Positions 14,879 to 19,910 of a stretch of DNA of 19,910 bases are shown in pieces. Below the pieces are notes generated by a model. It was not told the origin of the DNA and did no database searches. It saw nothing but the letters and a program-made list of their open reading frames with translations. Source of the DNA: CALJIC01 sp039805565 (GTDB lineage Bacteria > Chloroflexota > Chloroflexia > Chloroflexales > Roseiflexaceae); the NCBI GenBank assembly GCA_039805565.1, contig JBDLTZ010000270.1:1-19910 (forward strand). The letters run 5' to 3'. Position 1 is the first letter of the stretch. Each line of letters opens with the position of its first letter. The position numbers and the translations under genes are program-made.

Positions 14879-15814
14879 TCACTCGAGGCCAATCAAGCGC
14901 AGGTAGGCGCGGTTGCGGGCAGCGCTCTCCTTTGGCGTGCCCATGCCCGGCAGAACATCCTGCTCGACAGTAACCCAGCCGCTGTAGGCCACGGCGCGCA
15001 GCCAGCCGACGACCCCCGGGAAGTCCACACAACCTTTGCCGAGCTCGCAGAACACCCCGCGGCGCACAGCCTCGAAGTAATCCCAGCCCTCGGCGCGGGC
15101 GCGGGCCGCGATGTCGGGGTGGCAGTCCTTGAAGTGGACGTACCAGATGCGGTCATCGAAGCGGTCGAGCGCCTCGAGCACCAGCTCGCCGTCCGCACCG
15201 CCGGAGCCGTAGGTGTAGTGGCCAGTATCGAAGACCAGCCCCACGAGCTCCGGATCAGTCAGGCTGAGGAAACGCGCGATCTCGTCCGGGGTCTCGACAA
15301 AGCCCGCGCAGTGATGATGGAACACGGTGCGCAGGCCGGTCTGCTCGCGGACGGCGCGGGCGATGCGGTTGGCGCCGTCCGCGAAGGTGCGCCAGCCGTC
15401 CTCTGAGAGACCCATCGCCGGGGTAATGCGCCCGGCGTTGCGGGTGCGAACAGGGTCGGTGCCGTTGACATCGGCGAGCACCAGGAACGGCCGCGTGCCG
15501 TCCTGGTTGCGAACGGAGGCCAGCAGGCGGGCGGTGCGCACGGCGTCCTCCTCGCCGGCCGCGTGCCGTGAGGCGTCGCGGAGGTCGGCAGGAACGAAGG
15601 CGCCAAGCATCGACAGGCTGCGGGAGTCGAGCTCGCGCTGGAGGGCGGCGGGCTCGGTGGGCATAAAGCCCCAGTCGCCAAGCTCAGTGCCGGTGTAGCC
15701 GGTGTCGCGCAGCTCGTCGAGCATGCGGGGGTAGGCGATGCGCTCGCCGGCGAGGCCCTCGAACTCGAGGGCCCCCCAGGAGCAGGGGGCGTTCGCTATG
15801 TTGACGATGCTCAT
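14879..15814 (-). CDS. iolE: IolE-like inosose dehydratase (TIM-barrel sugar isomerase family)
   Basis: The 311-residue protein belongs to the xylose-isomerase-like TIM barrels. Visible family segments: IANAPCSWGALEFE at the start, GTELGDWGFMP, FHHHCAGFVETPDEI, LVFDTGHYTYGSGG, VHFKDCHP, RRGVFCELGKGCVDFPGVV and VTVEQDVLPGMGTPKESA. The His, Asp and Glu residues in DTGH, HFKD and VEQD are the likely metal ligands. In this operon the expected job is dehydration of 2-keto-myo-inositol to the diketone substrate of IolD. An IolI-type isomerase or another TIM-barrel function is possible, but position and motifs favour IolE. Only weak GAGAG lies before the ATG. A hairpin sits in the 66-bp gap to iolA. 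It is the last gene of the operon in the window. Confidence 0.82.
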   Translation of the reverse strand: MSIVNIANAPCSWGALEFEGLAGERIAYPRMLDELRDTGYTGTELGDWGFMPTEPAALQRELDSRSLSMLGAFVPADLRDASRHAAGEEDAVRTARLLASVRNQDGTRPFLVLADVNGTDPVRTRNAGRITPAMGLSEDGWRTFADGANRIARAVREQTGLRTVFHHHCAGFVETPDEIARFLSLTDPELVGLVFDTGHYTYGSGGADGELVLEALDRFDDRIWYVHFKDCHPDIAARARAEGWDYFEAVRRGVFCELGKGCVDFPGVVGWLRAVAYSGWVTVEQDVLPGMGTPKESAARNRAYLRLIGLE

Positions 15815-15838
15815 TGGTGTGTGCTCTCACTGTGTGGT

Positions 15839-15852
15839 GGGGCTGCGGCCCC
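15839..15852. repeat. GC palindrome between iolA and iolE
   Basis: GGGGC-TGCG-GCCCC forms a 5-bp stem with a 4-nt loop in the gap between iolA and iolE, the shortest member of the intergenic palindrome family. It lies 24 nt before the iolE start. Confidence 0.65.
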
Positions 15853-15880
15853 TTTGTGTGCCGATACAGGGCCACCCCTT

Positions 15881-17353
15881 CTAGAACGTGCGGCTCCACT
15901 CCTTGGGCCAGCGCTCGACAACGACCTTCGTCTCGGTGTAGAACTCGACGCCGTGGCGCCCCTGAGCGTGGAGGTCACCGAAGAAGCTGTCCTTCCAGCC
16001 GGAGAATGGGAAGAAGGCCATCGGGGCGGCGACACCGACGTTGATGCCGATGTTGCCGGCGCGGGCCTCGTAGCGGAACTTGCGGGCGGCCGCGCCGCTG
16101 CTGGTGAAGAGACAGGCCATGTTGCCGTAGCTGCCGCTGTTCACCAGGGCGATCGCATCGTCGATCGTGCTGACGTGCATGAGGCTCAGCACCGGGCCGA
16201 AGATCTCAGTCTGGGCGATCTCGCTGCGCGGGTCGACGTTGTCGAGGATGGTGGGGCGGACGAAGTAGCCGCCCTCGTAGCTGGGCACGGTAACGCCGCG
16301 GCCGTCCACCAGGACGCTGGCGCCGCCCTCCGCTCCCTTGCCGATCAGCATCTCGATACGCTGCTTGCTCTCGGCGGTGATCACCGGCCCCATGTCCACG
16401 TCGGGGTTCAGGCCGAAGCCGACCTTGCGCGAGACCGCAGCGTCGGCGATGCTCTCGCGGAACATGTCGCGCGCCTCGCCCACGGTGACGGCGATCGAGG
16501 AGGCGAGGCAGCGCTGGCCAGCGCAGCCGAACGATGAGTCAGCCACGATGCGGGTGGTCATATCCATGTCCGCATCGGGCAGGACGATGACGGGGTTCTT
16601 GGCGCCGCCCTGGCACTGGGCGCGCTTGCCGTTGGCCGTGGCGCGGGAGTAGACGTAGCGCGCGACGCCGGTAGAGCCGACGAACGACACGGCGCGGATG
16701 GCGGGATGATCGAGGATGGCGTCGACGGTCTCCTTGGAGCCGTGGACGAGCTGCACGACACCTTTGGGGAAGCCGGCGCGCTCGATCAGCTCCATGAGCT
16801 TGACGCCGGTCATCGGCACCTTCTCGCTGGGCTTGAGGATGAAGCAGTTGCCGCACGCCACGGCGTAGGGCAGGAACCAGAGCGGGATCATGCCGGGGAA
16901 GTTGAAGGGCGTGATCGCGGCGACGACGCCAACGGGCTGGCGGATCATGTGCTCATCGATGCCGCGGGCGATGTCCTCGTTGTTGTAGCCCTGCATCATC
17001 ATAGGGATGCCGCAGGCGACCTCGACGTTCTCGATGCCGCGACGCATCTCGGCCTCGGCCTCGGCGAGGGTCTTGCCGCACTCGAGGGTGATCGTGCGGG
17101 CGATGTCCTTGATGTTCTCCTCGAGCAGGGCCTTGAGGCGGAAGAGGTGCTGGATGCGCTCGAGGGCCGGCGTGGCGCGCCAGCCCTGCCAGGCAGCCTG
17201 GGCGGCCTCGGCGGCGGCGGCAACCTCGGCGCGCGGCGTGACAGGCACGCGCACGATGGCCTCGGCGGTGGCCGGGTTGCGGACGTCGAGGAATGACTCG
17301 GCGGTGGAGCGTACCCAGGCGCCGTCGATGTAGTTACGAAGCTGCTCAGTCAT
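15881..17353 (-). CDS. iolA: CoA-acylating methylmalonate/malonate-semialdehyde dehydrogenase
   Basis: This enzyme oxidises malonate semialdehyde with NAD+ and CoA to acetyl-CoA and CO2, the last step of inositol breakdown; family members also act on methylmalonate semialdehyde from valine. The 490-residue protein starts MTEQLRNYIDGAWVRS, as the family does. Visible motifs: TPFNFP (148-153), KPSEKVP, FVGSTGVARYVY, GGAKNPVIVLPDADMD (in place of the usual ALDH glutamate region, as in this CoA-acylating family), catalytic Cys282 in GCAGQRCL, and TEIFGPVL. The family often has GAKNH; here the His is Pro. A longer ORF starts at 17401, directly after the iolG stop, but its 16 extra residues are encoded by an intergenic repeat, so 17353 is preferred. 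Confidence 0.93.
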   Translation of the reverse strand: MTEQLRNYIDGAWVRSTAESFLDVRNPATAEAIVRVPVTPRAEVAAAAEAAQAAWQGWRATPALERIQHLFRLKALLEENIKDIARTITLECGKTLAEAEAEMRRGIENVEVACGIPMMMQGYNNEDIARGIDEHMIRQPVGVVAAITPFNFPGMIPLWFLPYAVACGNCFILKPSEKVPMTGVKLMELIERAGFPKGVVQLVHGSKETVDAILDHPAIRAVSFVGSTGVARYVYSRATANGKRAQCQGGAKNPVIVLPDADMDMTTRIVADSSFGCAGQRCLASSIAVTVGEARDMFRESIADAAVSRKVGFGLNPDVDMGPVITAESKQRIEMLIGKGAEGGASVLVDGRGVTVPSYEGGYFVRPTILDNVDPRSEIAQTEIFGPVLSLMHVSTIDDAIALVNSGSYGNMACLFTSSGAAARKFRYEARAGNIGINVGVAAPMAFFPFSGWKDSFFGDLHAQGRHGVEFYTETKVVVERWPKEWSRTF

Positions 17354-17360
17354 GTTTTTC

Positions 17361-17391
17361 TTGGGGGGGCTACGCCCCTCCAAACCTCCTT
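17361..17391 (-). promoter_or_regulatory. Shine-Dalgarno separated from the iolA start by a hairpin
   Basis: On the minus strand a perfect AAGGAGGT (17391-17384) is followed at once by a stem: TTGGAGGGGC, loop GTA, GCCCCCCCAA (17383-17361, one A/C mismatch). Seven bases GAAAAAC then lead to the ATG at 17353. Linear spacing (30 nt) is too long for initiation, but folding would leave 7 nt between the Shine-Dalgarno and the ATG. No other start codon lies in a suitable window after the Shine-Dalgarno. Confidence 0.6.
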
Positions 17392-17401
17392 TGAAATTCA
17401 T

Positions 17402-18418
17402 TTATCCAATATCGGCGACGCGGACGGGCCGGCGCTCGAGGAGCGACTTCTTGGCGGCGAGGCCCACGGCGAGGGCGGCGCGCCCGTCGCGGCCGCCCAC
17501 GGGGACGGGGCGGTCATGCACCACGGCGTCGACGAAGGCCTCGATCTCGGCGGCGTAGGCGTCGGTGTAGCGCTGCATGAAGAAGTTGAGCGGCAGGTCG
17601 CGCCGAACAGCCTCGGCCGTGCTAAGGACACTGTTGTTGGGGTAGTTGTTCTCGGTCTGGACGGCACCCTTGCTGCCGAACACCTCGGCGCGCTGGTCGT
17701 AGCCGTAGGAGGCGCGGCGGCAGTTGTCCACCGTGCCGATCACGCCGTTGACGAAGCGCAGCAGGGTGACATGGGTGTCGATGTCGCCGGCATCGCCGAT
17801 CGCCGGGTCCACCATCACGCCGCCCTGGACGTAGACCTCATCGATCTCGCTGCCGATCAGGAAGCGGGCCATGTCCCAGTCGTGGATAGCCATGTCGAGG
17901 AAGATGCCGCCCGAGACCTTGATGTAGGAGATCGGCGGCGGGGCCGGGTCACGGCTGATGAGGTGCAGGGTGTGCGGGTCGCCGATCTCGCCATTCACCA
18001 CAGCGGCGCGGGCGCGGGCGTAGTTGGCATCGAAGCGGCGGTTGAAGCCCACCATGAGCTTCACCCCGGCGCGCTCGACGGCCGCGATAGCGGCGTCGGT
18101 CTGGGCCAGGTCAAGCGCCACGGGCTTTTCGCAGAAGATGTGCTTGCCCGCGGCGGCGGCGGCGATGATGATCTCGGCGTGGGTATCGGTGGGAGTGCAG
18201 ATCAGCACCGCATCGATGCGCGGGTCGGCGAGAATGGCGCGGTAGTCGGCGGCCACGGTGGGCACGCGGTACTTGGCGGCCACCGCCTCAGCGGCGCTGG
18301 GGATGGGGTCGGTCACGGCCGCGAGCTGCGCGCTGCCGACGCGGTAGGCGATGGTGCTGGCGTGAACCTGGCCGATGCGGCCGGCGCCAATCAAGCCGAT
18401 GTTGAGGATGCTGGTCAT
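17402..18418 (-). CDS. iolG: myo-Inositol 2-dehydrogenase
   Basis: It oxidises myo-inositol to 2-keto-myo-inositol with NAD+, the first step of the pathway. The 338-residue protein is of the Gfo/Idh/MocA type: Rossmann motif GAGRIG (11-16), CEKP with catalytic K98, and the catalytic pair D175 and H179 in FLDMAIHDWDMARF, matching the Lys-Asp-His triad of known inositol dehydrogenases. VGFNRRFDANYARAR and the C-terminal EIEAFVDAVVHDRPVPVGGRDGR also fit the family. Activity on related polyols such as scyllo-inositol or D-chiro-inositol cannot be excluded. The ATG is preceded by AAGGA at 9 nt, which lies at the 3' foot of a GC hairpin. It lies 38 bp after iolC. Confidence 0.92.
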   Translation of the reverse strand: MTSILNIGLIGAGRIGQVHASTIAYRVGSAQLAAVTDPIPSAAEAVAAKYRVPTVAADYRAILADPRIDAVLICTPTDTHAEIIIAAAAAGKHIFCEKPVALDLAQTDAAIAAVERAGVKLMVGFNRRFDANYARARAAVVNGEIGDPHTLHLISRDPAPPPISYIKVSGGIFLDMAIHDWDMARFLIGSEIDEVYVQGGVMVDPAIGDAGDIDTHVTLLRFVNGVIGTVDNCRRASYGYDQRAEVFGSKGAVQTENNYPNNSVLSTAEAVRRDLPLNFFMQRYTDAYAAEIEAFVDAVVHDRPVPVGGRDGRAALAVGLAAKKSLLERRPVRVADIG

Positions 18419-18430
18419 GATGTGTTTTCC

Positions 18431-18449
18431 TTGGGGACTACGCCCCCAA
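18431..18449. repeat. GC palindrome between iolC and iolG
   Basis: TTGGGG (18431-18436) pairs with CCCCAA (18444-18449) around a 7-nt loop. On the minus strand the context GGGGGTTTGGGGGCGTAG closely matches the copy before iolA. The 3' foot of the stem runs into AAGGA, the iolG ribosome binding site, so folding could affect iolG translation. Confidence 0.75.
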
Positions 18450-18456
18450 ACCCCCG

Positions 18457-19482
18457 CTACAGGCCACCGCGCTCAGCGGCAAAGGAAAGAACCTCGTCAT
18501 AGGTAGGCGTGAAGTTGGCGCAGCCGTGACGGGTGACGACGATCGCGCCGCAGGCGTTGCCGAGGCGCGCGGCACGGGCCCAGTCCCATCCCTGGACGTA
18601 GCCGTAGAGCGCCCCGGCGGCGAAGGCGTCTCCCGCGCCGAGGATGTTGGCGACCTCGACGGGGAAGCCGGGCACGTCGGTGCGGGTAACGGCCCCATCG
18701 GCGTGGACCTGGTGCACGCGCGAGCCGTGCTCGCCGCGCTTCTGGAGCAGCACCCGCGGCCCGAGCGCCAGAAGCGCGTCGATCGCAGAGTCCACGTCGC
18801 CCTGCACGCGGGCGTCCGAGATCTGCGAGTGGGTCAGGCTCACCTGGGACACGTCGCTCAGCATCGCCGCGTTGATCTCGTCCTCGGTGCCGAGCACCAC
18901 GTCCACCAGGCGCATCGCCGCACGCAGGGTGACACCGAAGGCGCGCGGGTCGTGCCACTGGTCGGCGCGGAAGTCGATGTCGAGCGCGACGGTGACCCCG
19001 GCGCGGCGGGCGAGCTCGGCCGCGAAGAGCGTGGCGCTGCGGCTGGGCTCCTTGCTGAGACCGGTGCCGGAGATCAGGAGCGCGCGGGCCTGCGCGATCG
19101 GCGTGGCAAGCACATCGTCGATCGTGAGCTCGATATCGGCGCAGTTGTCGCGATAGTAGGTGAGCGGGAACTTACCGGGCGGCTCGATCCCGAGCACCAC
19201 GGCGCTGGAGCGACGTCCGGGCTTGCGCGGGATAAAGCGCGTCTCGACCCCCTCGCGATCAAGGAAGCTCAGGATGAAGTCTCCCACCGGGTCGAGGCCG
19301 ACGGCGGTGAGGAGGGCCGTTCTCAGGCCGAGGCGGCGCGCACCGACGCTGATGTTGGTCGGGCAGCCGCCGACGTAGGCCGCGAAGCTGGTGATCTGCT
19401 CGAAAGGCGCGCCGACGTCGTTCGAGTATAGGTCGATCGAGGAGCGGCCCATCGTGATGAGGTCGTAGGTGTCTGTGCTCAT
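18457..19482 (-). CDS. iolC: 5-Dehydro-2-deoxygluconokinase
   Basis: It phosphorylates 5-dehydro-2-deoxy-D-gluconate at the expense of ATP. The 341-residue protein is a PfkB-type sugar kinase: ITMGRSSIDLYSNDVG at the start, the substrate-binding YVGGCPTNISVGARRLG, ALDIDFRADQW, GTEDEINA, and the ATP/anion-hole motif NILGAGDAFAAGAL with catalytic Asp285. The end HGCANFTPTYDEV is typical of IolC and separates it from ribokinases and KDG kinases. The ATG at 19482 has only a weak upstream binding site (AGATGAG). A 130-bp gap with a GC hairpin separates it from iolB. Confidence 0.93.
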   Translation of the reverse strand: MSTDTYDLITMGRSSIDLYSNDVGAPFEQITSFAAYVGGCPTNISVGARRLGLRTALLTAVGLDPVGDFILSFLDREGVETRFIPRKPGRRSSAVVLGIEPPGKFPLTYYRDNCADIELTIDDVLATPIAQARALLISGTGLSKEPSRSATLFAAELARRAGVTVALDIDFRADQWHDPRAFGVTLRAAMRLVDVVLGTEDEINAAMLSDVSQVSLTHSQISDARVQGDVDSAIDALLALGPRVLLQKRGEHGSRVHQVHADGAVTRTDVPGFPVEVANILGAGDAFAAGALYGYVQGWDWARAARLGNACGAIVVTRHGCANFTPTYDEVLSFAAERGGL

Positions 19483-19567
19483 CGCTATCTCATCTAGTTG
19501 GCGCGATTACTGGCGCAACGCGCGCTGTAGCAGTCCTACCTGACAAGGAACCGTGAGGTAGAGCGGC

Positions 19568-19584
19568 TGGGGGCTGCGCCCCCA
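19568..19584. repeat. GC palindrome between iolB and iolC
   Basis: TGGGGGC and GCCCCCA form a 7-bp stem with a TGC loop, followed by AGCCCCGCTT. It is nearly identical in core and right flank to the copy between ybaB and recR at 6676. It lies 29 nt after the iolB stop. The rest of this gap (19483-19567) shows only a weak CTACCT/AGGTAG inverted repeat. Confidence 0.78.
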
Positions 19585-19612
19585 AGCCCCGCTTGACGCT
19601 ACAACGCGTCGT

Positions 19613-19910
19613 TCATACGTTCACATCGTAGATCGGCACGCGCGGGTCACGGGAGGTATAGGACTGCTTCACCCAGGCGTACTGCGGGTCGTCGCTGGCG
19701 GCAAGGGACTGGGCGCTGCCGGCGAGGACGTTGAGGTAGTAGGCGGTGTAGCCGGGCGCGGCCGTGACTGGGTGGTAGCCCTCGGGCACCAGCACGATGT
19801 CGTCGTTGCGGGCCAGCAGCACCGCGTCGATCGGCCGGCCGGCGCGGTGCAGTGGCGACTCGGGGTCGGTGTAGACGCGCTGGAAGGCGTAGCCCTCGGG
19901 CTTGTCGAAC
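19613..19910 (-). CDS. iolB: 5-Deoxy-glucuronate isomerase, C-terminal part (cut by window edge)
   Basis: About 99 C-terminal codons lie in the window, from FDKPEGYAFQRVYTDPESPL to the stop. The segment DIVLVPEGYHPVTAAPGYTAYYLNVLAGS is the IolB signature, with the conserved cupin residues around GYHPV. IolB converts 5-deoxy-glucuronate to 5-dehydro-2-deoxygluconate, the substrate of IolC, the next gene. The full family length is about 270 residues, so the start and any promoter lie beyond 19910. Confidence 0.9.
   Translation of the reverse strand, partial: FDKPEGYAFQRVYTDPESPLHRAGRPIDAVLLARNDDIVLVPEGYHPVTAAPGYTAYYLNVLAGSAQSLAASDDPQYAWVKQSYTSRDPRVPIYDVNV

Noticed and set aside
17354..17401. 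iolA start at 17401
   Set aside because: The added 16 residues come from the palindromic repeat and do not resemble the family's N-terminus, which begins at MTEQLRNYI.
18526..19431. Long plus-strand ORFs opposite iolC, iolG and iolA
   Set aside because: They are shadows of GC-rich codons in the real genes and encode low-complexity, Asp/Gly/Val/Arg-rich sequence with no domain.

Overview
The window is GC-rich bacterial chromosomal DNA with densely packed genes. Several traits together suggest a filamentous or phototrophic-type Chloroflexota (Chloroflexia): DUF4349 and DUF3048 lipoproteins with Ala/Pro/Thr-rich stalks, a dnaX-ybaB-recR cluster, a large HEAT-repeat protein, coding heptanucleotide repeat arrays and G/C-run palindromes in the gaps. 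This placement is an inference; there is no rRNA in the window to confirm it, and I saw no tRNA, CRISPR array, transposase or phage gene.

Region 1 (1-3150). The start of a minus-strand gene (1-50, cut by the window edge) diverges from a 964-residue protein. That protein has the layout of an MrfA/YprA-type DEAD/H helicase, but its ATPase motifs are eroded. A proline-rich linker and a small PcrA/UvrD-like C-terminal Tudor domain follow. Its promoter suggests a nearly leaderless mRNA.

Region 2 (3148-7470). A DUF4349 lipoprotein (minus) diverges from the conserved replication/recombination cluster dnaX-ybaB-recR (plus). The dnaX linker carries a 42-bp repeat built from 7-bp units. A strong bidirectional hairpin terminator at 7424-7463 separates recR from the next, convergent gene.

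Region 3 (7472-9817). Two minus-strand genes: a DUF3048 (YerB-like) lipoprotein, and upstream of it a glycosyltransferase of the DUF3524/GTDC1 (tRNA-queuosine mannosyltransferase-like) family with a good sigma-70-type promoter.

Region 4 (9927-14728). A two-gene unit with a 4-nt ATGA overlap. The first gene encodes a 1250-residue protein with a NACHT-like P-loop domain lacking key catalytic residues, followed by HEAT repeats. The second encodes a response regulator with an unusual layout: intact REC domain, long heptad-repeat linker, RodZ-like HTH, and a C-terminal membrane helix. This pair is the best candidate for an undescribed signalling system here.

Region 5 (14879-19910). A minus-strand myo-inositol catabolic operon in the order iolB (cut by the edge), iolC, iolG, iolA, iolE-like. 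It would convert inositol to 2-keto-inositol (IolG), dehydrate it (IolE), isomerise 5-deoxyglucuronate (IolB), phosphorylate the product (IolC), and form acetyl-CoA (IolA). IolD and IolJ are not in the window and could lie beyond 19910. Every gap between these genes carries a G-run/C-run hairpin of a family that also sits between ybaB and recR. Before iolA the hairpin separates a perfect Shine-Dalgarno from the start codon.
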